Of a DNA stretch of 22,471 nucleotides, positions 7,061 to 14,710 are shown piece after piece. This stretch comes from Nitrosotalea sp. GTDB lineage: Archaea > Thermoproteota > Nitrososphaeria > Nitrososphaerales > Nitrosopumilaceae. Under the pieces are notes generated by a model. It had not been told where the DNA came from. It saw only the letters and a list, made by a program, of their open reading frames with translations, and searched no databases. Position 1 is the stretch's first letter. Every line of letters starts with the position of its first letter. The stretch covers positions 1-22,471 of the forward strand of contig JAJPEA010000008.1 of assembly GCA_023252335.1 (NCBI GenBank), read 5' to 3'. The position numbers and the translations under genes were made by a program.

Positions 7061-7555
7061 ATGGATTTGCTAATACTACGACATGGTGAGGCTGGCAGGC
7101 ATTCTCTGTCTCCAGGAGATTCTAAAAGACAACTCACCTCAGAAGGACGACAAGAAATTGTAGATTTATCGGCTGGCTTGCAATCTTTGAAGATAAAACT
7201 GGATTATGTCCTTACCAGTCCTCTCTTGCGTGCAAAACAAACAGCTGAAGTTGTAGCAAAGTCTCTAAAATACAAAGACAAAATTGAAGAACTTGATTCT
7301 TTAAAGCCAGAAGGTAGCAGACTAGAATTTTACGACATTTTATCAAAATTAAAGCGTGACTCGGTGGTTCTTGTAGTTGGTCATGAGCCGTACTTGAGCG
7401 AAATGATAAGTGAAGCAATATCATCTCAATCTGATTGCAGAATACGTCTAAAGAAAGCAGGCTTGGCAAGAATCAAAGTGATCTCAATACTTCCAAAAAT
7501 CAAAGGTGAATTGAGATGGTTGCTTGCTCCAAAACACCTCAACAAAATTGCATAA
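7061..7555 (+). CDS. sixA: SixA-type phosphohistidine phosphatase (histidine phosphatase superfamily)
   Basis: This 164-residue protein has the length of bacterial SixA (about 160). The catalytic RHG motif is at residues 7-9 (LILRHGEAG) with His8 as the expected phospho-accepting residue; TSPLLRAKQTAEV supplies the conserved Arg after the second strand; and the second catalytic His is His108 in VVGHEP. The family removes phosphate from phosphohistidine in proteins, such as HPt domains, or from small phosphate compounds. Here it sits just before ppx and opposite the TMK-like pair, so it may act on a phosphorylated protein or short-chain phosphate in polyphosphate metabolism, but the substrate is not determined by sequence. 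About 95 bp separate it from ppx; both could share a transcript. Confidence 0.82.
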   Translation: MDLLILRHGEAGRHSLSPGDSKRQLTSEGRQEIVDLSAGLQSLKIKLDYVLTSPLLRAKQTAEVVAKSLKYKDKIEELDSLKPEGSRLEFYDILSKLKRDSVVLVVGHEPYLSEMISEAISSQSDCRIRLKKAGLARIKVISILPKIKGELRWLLAPKHLNKIA

Positions 7556-7650
7556 GGTTTTGCGTCTCCTATGTTTTTCATTTAGTAAAAAAATGTAAAT
7601 CAGAAGTAGATTAATAGTAATGCGCTAGTATCAAAGCAGGTAATGTTTAG

Positions 7651-9162
7651 CTGAAAATATCTGTGATTGATCTAGGCTTTAACTCTGCCAAATTGGTAAT
7701 CTACAATGTTAAAGACGATGATTCTTTTGATGTCAATCAACAGGAAGGAGTCAAGGTAAGACTGGGAGAAGGACTTGATGAAAAAGGCATGTTGGGTAAA
7801 AAACCCATGTCCAGATCAATTGATACACTAAAAGTTTTCAGAGAAATAATCCAACTAAATCCAATAAAATCTGTTTTGCCTATAGCTACTAGCGCAGTAA
7901 GGGAAGCAAGTAACCGAGATGACTTTGTCAATTCTGTTTACAAAGAAACTGGATTTGATTTCAAAGTTTTATCTGAACGAGAAGAAGCGCTGTATTCATA
8001 TGTTGGTGCGATAAAATCACTTCATATTCCTGACACTTTATTCTTTGATATTGGAGGAGGGAGTCTAGAAATTGTTCACGCAGAACGATTCAAGATAAAA
8101 AAAGTAATCTCATTGCCTCTAGGATCTCTTAGGTTGACACAACAATTTGATGGAAAAAAAGGCAAATTGACTGACAAGAATTTTAAAAGTCTTCAGAGAC
8201 ATGTCTGGGATCTTCTTCCAAACAAAAAAGATCTAGGCCTTGGCAAAGATACAAAACTTGTGGGAGTAGGTGGTGCATTACGTGCATTGGCACGGTATGA
8301 ACAAAGACTATCACGATATCCTTTGGATAAAATCCATAACTACAAAATTAGTCGTAAATCACTTGATTCCACAGTTAGAAAATTGTCAAAGATGAAGTCT
8401 GATGACATTTCAAAGATCTCAGTCATCGGTTCAAGCAGGTCTGAGACAATTGTGGCAGGATCTTGCGTGATTAATACACTGATGGAAAAATATGGTTTTT
8501 CAAATTTACATGTGAGCAATCACGGACTCCGTGAGGGGGCACTATCGATATTTCTTGAGGATCCAAAGATGTATCATGATGGAAACATCACTGCAGAACA
8601 AATTCGAAAAACAATAGGTCTTGGTGAACAACATAAAACAAGTCCAGAAAAACAGAACCTTCTTAACAATTTGTATTCTGTCAAATTGATTTCAAAAAGA
8701 GAGAGAAAAATACTTGATTACGCTGAAAAAAATATCTCTGAAAAATCATCATATAGTAATCCACAAAGTGTGTTTTATTCAATTATGGATGAAGATCTAC
8801 CACTTGATCATAGTGATCATTTGGTGTTGGGTCTTTCGCTTGTCCATGCAAGACATTCAAAGACATCAGACTGGCTATTTTCTAGGTATAAAACAATCCT
8901 GTCTGAACAGGATAAAGTATCTATGAAGAAAATATCTGTACTAGTCACTCTACGAAAGATTCTTGAGAGAACTAAATCAAAAGTGGAACTAAAATTACAT
9001 GGTTCAAGAATAGTAGAATTTGTAATAACGCAATCTCGATCGACTCAGATCTTTCTACTCAAAGACGCATTGAGAAAATTTGAAACTGTATTTGATGTCA
9101 AAGTGATTCTTTCAGTTCGTCCATATCAGGGAAGCTCACATAATGCAATGCTAGAGCTTTAA
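7651..9162 (+). CDS. ppx: Exopolyphosphatase / Ppx-GppA family protein with HD-like C-terminal domain
   Basis: This protein of about 500 residues belongs to the Ppx/GppA family, which removes terminal phosphate from polyphosphate or hydrolyses pppGpp. It has the N-terminal ASKHA signature VIDLGFNSAKL, the EREEALYSYVGA segment, and a second phosphate loop DIGGGSLEIV (near 129-138 counted from GTG 7663). A helical C-terminal part (about 310-430) resembles the HD-like domain of longer Ppx proteins, with a degenerate metal motif. The start is unclear. The GTG at 7663 would cut into the first strand; the frame is open back to CTG at 7651, just after TAG, giving LKISVIDLG, a typical beginning, with AGGT a few bases upstream. 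The coordinates given assume that rare CTG start; 7663 is the conservative alternative. The 3' end overlaps the convergent CHAD gene by 12 bp. Confidence 0.87.
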   Translation: MKISVIDLGFNSAKLVIYNVKDDDSFDVNQQEGVKVRLGEGLDEKGMLGKKPMSRSIDTLKVFREIIQLNPIKSVLPIATSAVREASNRDDFVNSVYKETGFDFKVLSEREEALYSYVGAIKSLHIPDTLFFDIGGGSLEIVHAERFKIKKVISLPLGSLRLTQQFDGKKGKLTDKNFKSLQRHVWDLLPNKKDLGLGKDTKLVGVGGALRALARYEQRLSRYPLDKIHNYKISRKSLDSTVRKLSKMKSDDISKISVIGSSRSETIVAGSCVINTLMEKYGFSNLHVSNHGLREGALSIFLEDPKMYHDGNITAEQIRKTIGLGEQHKTSPEKQNLLNNLYSVKLISKRERKILDYAEKNISEKSSYSNPQSVFYSIMDEDLPLDHSDHLVLGLSLVHARHSKTSDWLFSRYKTILSEQDKVSMKKISVLVTLRKILERTKSKVELKLHGSRIVEFVITQSRSTQIFLLKDALRKFETVFDVKVILSVRPYQGSSHNAMLEL

Positions 9163-9963
9163 ATCAAAACTACCTGCTTTTGGATATTTTCTAAAAAAAG
9201 CAACAAATTCGTTGTATTTCTTACTTCGCTCAAAAGCCTCTGTTGATATGATATCTGAATATCTTGAATTTTGTTCAATGTTTTTGAGATAGTCTATTGT
9301 GATGTCGATGTCATGAATTTCGCCAAGCATGTCCTGAATATTTGTTAAATTTTTGAGCATCTCAAAAATTGTCTTTTTGTCAGATACAAGCTCAAGAGAA
9401 TATCGCAATTTTTTAAAGTCTTTTCTGAGCATGTGAAGCTCATCAATTTTTTTCTCATCGCGTAGTGCAATTATTGTGTTTTTTTGTATGTTCAACATGA
9501 TGCTATCTAAAACCTTGAAATATTTTTTTTCTAGTTTTGATTCTTCCAAAGCAGATTTGGGAATCTTAGGACTGGATAAACGTGATATTTTGAGCGCTAG
9601 CCTGTTGGCATTTTCAATATGCTCTATCCTTGAATCTCTCAGGGACTCGACTAGACTTTGTGTCTTGTCTGGGTATTTTGATTCCATGTTTGCACAAATT
9701 ATGTCAAAATCTCTTATCTTTGCATTCATCTTGAAAAGTTTCTTGGCTTGCTTGACATATTTTTTCATTTTCTTTTGTTTTCTTACACTCTTTGGAAGAA
9801 TTTTGTATGCAGTTTCTAGTCGCCTAATTGATACTCTGATGTCATGTATGTTTTCATCATTAGAATCGGTCATGTATTTGTCAAGTTTCTGATTAAAGTT
9901 GCCTACAATTTTTTTAAATTTTTTACAAAATATATTTTTGTTTATCTTTAAAGATTTTTTCAT
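9151..9963 (-). CDS. CHAD domain protein (polyphosphate-binding)
   Basis: This 270-residue, all-helical, Lys-rich protein is a stand-alone CHAD domain. The hallmark HDIRVSIRRLE starts at His40 with Arg43, Arg47 and Arg48; RDFD is at 84-87; the second half has LHMLRKDFKKLRYSLEL with His177, Arg180, Lys181, Lys185 and Arg187; and HDID occurs near 217. These conserved His and basic residues line a positively charged groove that binds polyphosphate in characterised CHAD proteins. No CYTH or other catalytic domain is attached. The likely role is to bind polyphosphate, on granules or on a partner enzyme. It converges on ppx with a 12-bp overlap, so their mRNAs are complementary at the 3' ends. An AT-rich spacer of 131 bp separates it from the AbrB-PhoU gene upstream, so the two minus-strand genes could be co-transcribed. 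Confidence 0.85.
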   Translation of the reverse strand: MKKSLKINKNIFCKKFKKIVGNFNQKLDKYMTDSNDENIHDIRVSIRRLETAYKILPKSVRKQKKMKKYVKQAKKLFKMNAKIRDFDIICANMESKYPDKTQSLVESLRDSRIEHIENANRLALKISRLSSPKIPKSALEESKLEKKYFKVLDSIMLNIQKNTIIALRDEKKIDELHMLRKDFKKLRYSLELVSDKKTIFEMLKNLTNIQDMLGEIHDIDITIDYLKNIEQNSRYSDIISTEAFERSKKYNEFVAFFRKYPKAGSFDLKL

Positions 9964-10094
9964 TTTGTTATGTGTATTACATCATTTCTTTTAAGTTCTG
10001 GTAATTATCTTATCTTGATGAAACAAGTGTATTACAAATCCTCTGATTAGTTTACACAATTGATGATTTTTGATTGAAATTGTATGTCTTAAGG

Positions 10095-11141
10095 TTAAAT
10101 GTTTTCTGAAATTACATCTAATACTGTTTCATTAATGACTGCTTCTGCAATATCACTTGAATATTCTGCAGTTCTGCGAATGTCTTCCAGGACAAACTTG
10201 ATAACGCTAGAATATTTCTTTGATTCTTCTAGGCTGTCTGTGAATTCTTTTTCTTTTTCAGCTATTCTGTGTGCATTTGACGCAACACTGTCTGCAAGGG
10301 TATAGTCTCTTTTATTTAGAGCTAGAATAGAATCTTCAAACACCTTGAGTGACTCTTCGCTTAGACGCGTTATTTTTTGTATCAATGCTGGTTCTAGAGT
10401 TGATTTTAGGAATTTTATTCTACTTGCAATTGATACTGCGTGATCTGCAATTCTTTCAATTGATTTGACTACAATTCTATAGCTGATGCAATCTGATGGT
10501 TTTTTGAGTCCTATGTCTCGAAGGATCTTTTCGTGCTCAACTGCAAGTGTTAAATTTCGTAGTATGTACAAACTGAATCTATCTACTTCATCGTCAAGAT
10601 GAGTGATCTCCTCCCCTGATTCTATATCCATTTCTTTTAGTGCGTCAATTGCTTGTCTGTGCATTGTTGACGTGAGTAAAAACATCCTCTTTAGTGCATC
10701 ACTTATTGAAAGTTCTGGAAGGCTAGTTAAAATCTGGATTGTAATGGATTCTGGAGTAGTTTCAACTATTTCTGTTCCGATCATGTTCTTTCTTACAAGG
10801 TCTCTTATTGCCTGCTTGTGCTCTATCTGTATTCTACCTCCCTTTGCATGTACTTCTATGATCTGATAGCCTGCCAAGTACATTGCAATAACTTTTCTCT
10901 GAATTGATTCAACAGAGTCTTTCTGGCTTATGACTGTCTTTGATTTGGAAATTTTTGGTGATGAATAGTTCTGTGTTGGTAATATTGAGAGCGATTTGTT
11001 TACATTTTTAACTATTGAAACAGGATCTCCTGTCTTTAGTTTCAGTTCGTCGACCCATTTTTTTGGAAGGGATAAAACATATGTAGATCCGCCTACGAGT
11101 TGTAGTTTTCTAACCTCTTTATCGTTAAGTACTTCTGACAA
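10095..11141 (-). CDS. AbrB/SpoVT-like DNA-binding domain fused to tandem PhoU domains
   Basis: This 348-residue protein starts with a swapped-hairpin AbrB/SpoVT-like domain (about residues 10-55; VRKLQLVGGSTYVLSLPKKW then a strand and GDPVSIVKN), followed by a linker and two PhoU-type three-helix repeats (about 120-205 and 215-340) with Glu/Asp-rich metal-binding patterns such as HLDDEVDRFS and RIADHA. Archaeal proteins of this layout are annotated as PhoU-domain phosphate uptake regulators. The start is TTG; no in-frame ATG exists just upstream and the next Met would lose the AbrB-like strand. The gene diverges from pstC across 130-140 bp that carry palindromic sites, so it is a good candidate for the transcription factor that reads phosphate status and binds those sites. 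That function is inferred from domain order and position. Confidence 0.85.
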   Translation of the reverse strand: MSEVLNDKEVRKLQLVGGSTYVLSLPKKWVDELKLKTGDPVSIVKNVNKSLSILPTQNYSSPKISKSKTVISQKDSVESIQRKVIAMYLAGYQIIEVHAKGGRIQIEHKQAIRDLVRKNMIGTEIVETTPESITIQILTSLPELSISDALKRMFLLTSTMHRQAIDALKEMDIESGEEITHLDDEVDRFSLYILRNLTLAVEHEKILRDIGLKKPSDCISYRIVVKSIERIADHAVSIASRIKFLKSTLEPALIQKITRLSEESLKVFEDSILALNKRDYTLADSVASNAHRIAEKEKEFTDSLEESKKYSSVIKFVLEDIRRTAEYSSDIAEAVINETVLDVISENI

Positions 11142-11183
11142 TGCATGAGTTGTATTTCTTATAGTTAAAGCACTTGTCTCCCG

Positions 11184-11243
11184 GTTCTATGTAGAACTAT
11201 ATAGTCATATGGTCAACTATGAAACCTAAGAAATTATGGTCGA
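11184..11243. promoter_or_regulatory. Palindromes and conserved two-block element in the pst divergent promoter
   Basis: GTTCTATGTAGAAC (11184-11197; 6-bp arms, 2-nt centre) overlaps the perfect palindrome ACTATATAGT (11196-11205). ACTATGAAAC at 11216-11225 and ATGGTCGA at 11236-11243 follow, separated by 10 nt exactly as at 6937-6964. An ATATTTCA-like TATA element near 11250-11257 lies about 25 bp before the probable pstC ATG, so the blocks sit where an activator or repressor would act. On the minus strand a TATA-like stretch around 11160-11170 precedes the AbrB-PhoU start. Confidence 0.55.
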
Positions 11244-11279
11244 TTCTCTCATATTTCATTTGGGAACCAAGTGTGTTAC

Positions 11280-12248
11280 ATGATCTCTGTTAAAATGAAG
11301 AAAGGATCACCTATCACTGATAAGATTTTCAAATTTGTTGCTATAGGGGCTGCTACTTATGTTCTGGCAATTATAATTATGATTGTAGTTAACCTAACTA
11401 CAGGTTCAGCCCAAATTTGGCAACAGGAAGGCATCTCTTTTCTTACCGGTTCTGACTGGAATTCTGTTGAAGGCAGGGAGTCTTATGGTGCAGCGCCTTA
11501 CATAATGGGTACTCTAGTTAATGCTGGTATTGCCATGGCAATCTCAGTACCTCTAAGCTTTGGTATTGCCATGTTTCTTTCTGAACTTGCACCCAAATTA
11601 CTTCGAACTCCTCTTGCTATGGTTATAGAACTTCTCGCAGCCGTACCAAGTGTAGTTTACGGATTGTGGGGTCTTCTTGTTTTTAGACTTTATATCCAAA
11701 ACTGGATAGAAGTACCGCTTCACAATTTATTTGGTGATCAAAGCATAATATTTGCTGGAACTCCATTTGGATTGGATATTTTTACAGCCAGTGTAGTTTT
11801 GGCCATCATGATTGTTCCTACCATTGCTTCTATCTCAAAAGAGATAATGTTGGCAGTGCCTAATAGTCAACGTGAAGCTGCATACATGCTTGGAGCAACA
11901 AAATGGGAAGTTTTTAGAATCGCAGTTTTGCCTTATTCAAAATCTGGATTGATTGGAGCTACCATACTGGGTCTTGGAAGAGCTGTAGGAGAAACAATGG
12001 CAGTTACAATGTTGATAGGAAATGCAACAGGTGCAGCAGCCTTTCCATCTTCTCTATTTGCACCTGGACAAACATTGGCAAGTATAATGGCAAACGAGTT
12101 TGCAGAAGCCTCTCAAGGAGGTCTTCATTTAGCGGCTCTTGTTGGTGTTGGATTGATTCTATTTCTCATGGCTTTTGCCATAAATGTAGTTGCACATCTT
12201 CTTGTTGCAAGGGTAGTCAAGTCACATGAAGGGGCAGTACTGGCATGA
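11280..12248 (+). CDS. pstC: Phosphate ABC transporter permease PstC
   Basis: This is the first permease of the high-affinity phosphate importer, 322 residues from ATG 11280. Six hydrophobic segments are visible, the first at about 20-40. The EAA loop that contacts the ATPase is clear (EAAYMLGATKWEVFRIAVLPYS). The motif LGRAVGETMAV is typical of PstC. An in-frame GTG at 11271 would add three residues and an ATG at 11295 would remove five; 11280 is chosen because a TATA-like element lies about 25 bp upstream, suggesting a leaderless mRNA. It overlaps pstA by 4 bp (ATGA). It is the lead gene of pstC-pstA-pstB-phoU and diverges from the AbrB-PhoU gene. Confidence 0.93.
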   Translation: MISVKMKKGSPITDKIFKFVAIGAATYVLAIIIMIVVNLTTGSAQIWQQEGISFLTGSDWNSVEGRESYGAAPYIMGTLVNAGIAMAISVPLSFGIAMFLSELAPKLLRTPLAMVIELLAAVPSVVYGLWGLLVFRLYIQNWIEVPLHNLFGDQSIIFAGTPFGLDIFTASVVLAIMIVPTIASISKEIMLAVPNSQREAAYMLGATKWEVFRIAVLPYSKSGLIGATILGLGRAVGETMAVTMLIGNATGAAAFPSSLFAPGQTLASIMANEFAEASQGGLHLAALVGVGLILFLMAFAINVVAHLLVARVVKSHEGAVLA

Positions 12249-13165
12249 TAACTGTTGAACAACGAACAGAATTTAGAAAACACTTTCGCTATAATGTTGG
12301 TAGAAGGCTTGTTCTAGACAAAGTAGTCAAGTGCTTGGTTTTCATATGTGTACTAGTTGCAATTGTACCACTCATCGCTATATTGGTCAACGTCTTTAGT
12401 AATGGTGCTGCTGCACTATCCTGGAATTTTCTTACTCAAGTACCTGGAGCAGTGGGAAGTGATGATCCGGGTGGAATAGGTCCTGCTATTCAAGGAACTT
12501 TGATACTTATTGGATTGTCTAGTCTCATAGGAGTTCCAATTGGTGTCATGGGCGGAATCTTTCTTTCAGAATATGGTAACAACAGATATGGAAGAACTGT
12601 GCGATTTTTTAATGATGTTCTTGCAGAATTTCCAACAATTGTAATTGGAGTGTTTACATTTGTCTTGATTGTTTTAACTTTTGGAGACTTTTCTATTTGG
12701 GCAGGATCTTTTGCTCTTTCTATTATCATGTTGCCTATTATAATGAGAACAACTGAAGAATCACTCAAGCTAGTACCTGTCACATATAGGGAAGCCGGTT
12801 ATGCTCTTGGAATTAGAAGGTGGAAAGTAGTTTTTACAATAGTACTTAGTGGTGCAAGGGGTGGTCTTGTGACTGGAATTTTGTTATCTGTTGCAAGAAT
12901 TGCTGGAGAGACGGCACCTCTTGTATTTACAATTCTTGGAAGCAGTCAATTCGTACAAGATTTAGGCGGACCAGCTGACGCGCTTCCACTTAGAATATGG
13001 CGACTTTCATCTCTTCCATATGATAGTGCAGTAACTCAGGGATGGGGAGCCGCATTCATTTTGATAATTATTGTTCTTTCAATAAATATTGGTGTGAGAT
13101 ACTTGTTCTTACGAAAGAAAGGGCAAACACTATTAAAGTTCAAAAAACTAGGAAGTGTATCATGA
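12245..13165 (+). CDS. pstA: Phosphate ABC transporter permease PstA
   Basis: This second permease subunit has 306 residues. A cytoplasmic N-terminal tail of about 30 residues precedes six hydrophobic segments. The EAA loop is EAGYALGIRRWKVVFTIVL, followed by ARIAGETAPLVFT, characteristic of PstA. It forms the membrane channel together with PstC. The start codon overlaps the pstC stop (ATGA), and its own stop overlaps the pstB start in the same way, showing translational coupling through the operon. Confidence 0.93.
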   Translation: MITVEQRTEFRKHFRYNVGRRLVLDKVVKCLVFICVLVAIVPLIAILVNVFSNGAAALSWNFLTQVPGAVGSDDPGGIGPAIQGTLILIGLSSLIGVPIGVMGGIFLSEYGNNRYGRTVRFFNDVLAEFPTIVIGVFTFVLIVLTFGDFSIWAGSFALSIIMLPIIMRTTEESLKLVPVTYREAGYALGIRRWKVVFTIVLSGARGGLVTGILLSVARIAGETAPLVFTILGSSQFVQDLGGPADALPLRIWRLSSLPYDSAVTQGWGAAFILIIIVLSINIGVRYLFLRKKGQTLLKFKKLGSVS

Positions 13166-13974
13166 TGGAAACAATGACAAAAGTTCCATTGAAAGATAAT
13201 AATTCTACTGAAGATGTAAAATACAAACTCATTGCAGAAAATATTTCTGCAAGCTATGACGGTATTGTTGCAGTCAAAAATGTTTCAATGAAATTCCGGG
13301 ACAGGGCTGTTACTGCACTCATTGGACCTTCTGGATGTGGAAAGACAACATTTCTTAGATGTCTAAACAGAATGCACGAACTTACAAAGAATGCAACATT
13401 GACCGGAAAAGTTTTGCTTGACGGAGAAGATCTTTATTCTAACAAGGTAGATCCTATAATCAATAGAAGAAAAATAGGAATGGTATTTCAAAAGCCAAAT
13501 CCATTTCCTACCATGTCTATTTATGATAATGTAGCTTGTGGGCTAAAACTTAATGGTGTAAAAGACAAAAAAATAATCGACGAGGTGGTGGAAGGATGTC
13601 TCAAGATGGCTTCACTCTGGAATGAAGTAAAAGGAGATTTGAAAAAACCAGGAATGAGTCTTTCAGGAGGTCAACAACAACGTCTGTGTATTGCAAGGGC
13701 ATTAGCTATACAACCCGAAGTTCTCTTGATGGATGAACCAGCATCTGCTCTTGATCCAATTGCAACTCAAAAAATTGAAGAAATGATACAAGAGCTGAAA
13801 AAAGAATATACCATAATTATCGTAACACATAACATGCAGCAGGCAACTAGAGTTTCTGACTATACGGGATTCATGTATCTTGGAGACTTGGTAGAATTTG
13901 GTGAAACAAAACAAATCTTTGAAAATCCTAGAAATGAAATAACTGCCAAGTATGTTCAAGGTCAATTTGGATAA
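13162..13974 (+). CDS. pstB: Phosphate ABC transporter ATP-binding protein PstB
   Basis: This ATPase subunit has 270 residues from the ATG at 13162, which overlaps the pstA stop by 4 bp. A longer open frame begins at 13042 inside pstA, but its first 40 residues do not resemble PstB. All ABC motifs are intact: Walker A GPSGCGKTT at 55-63, Q-loop in GMVFQKPNPFP, signature LSGGQQQR at 167-174, Walker B VLLMDEP at 187-193, D-loop SALDP and the H-loop His223 in VTHNM. The sequence is typical of PstB, including NRMHEL and the FENPRN segment near the end. It powers phosphate import through PstCA. Confidence 0.95.
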   Translation: MMETMTKVPLKDNNSTEDVKYKLIAENISASYDGIVAVKNVSMKFRDRAVTALIGPSGCGKTTFLRCLNRMHELTKNATLTGKVLLDGEDLYSNKVDPIINRRKIGMVFQKPNPFPTMSIYDNVACGLKLNGVKDKKIIDEVVEGCLKMASLWNEVKGDLKKPGMSLSGGQQQRLCIARALAIQPEVLLMDEPASALDPIATQKIEEMIQELKKEYTIIIVTHNMQQATRVSDYTGFMYLGDLVEFGETKQIFENPRNEITAKYVQGQFG

Positions 13975-13977
13975 ATT

Positions 13978-14604
13978 ATGACGCGTCTCATTGATCCACA
14001 CCTGTCAAATTTATCTGAAATGATGAAGCAAATGTGTGATCTGTCAGTTCAATGCACAAATCTTGCAATTGATGCATACCTGGGAGGACAAAATGCACGA
14101 AAAGAAGTCCACTCTATCTCAAGCCAGATGATGGATCTGTATGATAAAGTTGGCGAACTAACATTTGACATGATTTTACGATACCAGCCAGTAGCAAGTG
14201 ACTTTAGACTCATACGTTCTTCACTTGAAATTTCATATGGGTTTACTAGACTTGGAAGATATGCCTATGATATAACATTGGTCAGAGATACTTTTGGAGA
14301 TCTTTCTGATTGTAAAAATGAAGTAGTCTATACACTGTCAGGCGAGATAAAACAGATGGTTCGACTTGCAGTGGAATGTTTTGCAACACTTGATTTGGAA
14401 AAAGCCAAGGAATTGAGAACTGATGAAGATCTTGTTGACAAGTACTATAACAAACATTTGCCCATGCTAATCACATTAAATAATGTTAAATGTGCGCTTG
14501 CCGATGCGCTGGTTCTTAGATATATGGAACGAATGGCTGATCATGCTGCGTTTGTAGGTGATTCTGTAAGCTATATTGTTACAGGCGCAAGAACATATCA
14601 CTAG
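13978..14604 (+). CDS. phoU: Phosphate signalling/uptake regulator PhoU
   Basis: This 208-residue protein has two PhoU three-helix bundles with the expected acidic metal-binding patterns, such as YDKVGELTFDMILRYQPVASDFRLIRS in the first half and RYMERMADHAAFVGDSV in the second. PhoU proteins interact with PstB and restrain uptake or pass on phosphate status. The ATG is 3 nt after the pstB stop, so it is the last gene of the tightly packed pstCAB-phoU unit. In contrast to the 348-residue AbrB-PhoU protein upstream, it has no DNA-binding domain, so the island has one stand-alone PhoU and one fused form. Confidence 0.92.
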   Translation: MTRLIDPHLSNLSEMMKQMCDLSVQCTNLAIDAYLGGQNARKEVHSISSQMMDLYDKVGELTFDMILRYQPVASDFRLIRSSLEISYGFTRLGRYAYDITLVRDTFGDLSDCKNEVVYTLSGEIKQMVRLAVECFATLDLEKAKELRTDEDLVDKYYNKHLPMLITLNNVKCALADALVLRYMERMADHAAFVGDSVSYIVTGARTYH

Positions 14605-14616
14605 ATCTATTTACAA

Positions 14617-14633
14617 AACTTGTTTTACAAGTT
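14617..14633 (+). terminator. Short hairpin after phoU
   Basis: AACTTGT (14617-14623), a TTT loop, and ACAAGTT (14627-14633) form a perfect 7-bp stem 12 nt after the phoU stop. It may end or weaken transcription between phoU and the first pstS, or be a protein-binding site, as it touches the palindrome at 14634. The stem is AT-rich, so the terminator call is weak. Confidence 0.35.
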
Positions 14634-14651
14634 AGAATCTATATAGATTCT
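14634..14651. promoter_or_regulatory. Perfect 18-bp palindrome upstream of the first pstS
   Basis: AGAATCTATATAGATTCT is a perfect palindrome centred between 14642 and 14643. It lies about 60-75 bp before the pstS ATG and 30 bp before a TATA-like GGTAAATAGAA (14681-14691). This is the clearest operator-like site in the window and shares the CTATATAG core with sites near 4832, 6922 and 11200. Confidence 0.6.
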
Positions 14652-14710
14652 TAATTAATATGTAAACTATGTTGACCAAGGGTAAATAGAATGTACTTTC
14701 TGTCAATTCC

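Noticed and set aside
9476..9892. 138-codon plus-strand open frame
   Set aside because: It is the reverse-strand shadow of the CHAD gene; its Phe/Leu/Ser-rich sequence results from the Lys/Glu-rich coding strand and no start signal is seen.
9972..10036. Direct repeat GTGTATTACA (9972-9981 and 10027-10036) upstream of the CHAD gene
   Set aside because: A 10-bp AT-rich repeat is possible by chance, and no further clear copy supports a regulatory role; GTGTGTTACA at 11271-11280 is only similar.
13042..13161. 40-residue N-terminal extension of PstB
   Set aside because: This frame lies inside pstA and is not PstB-like; the ATGA overlap at 13162-13165 matches the coupling seen between pstC and pstA.
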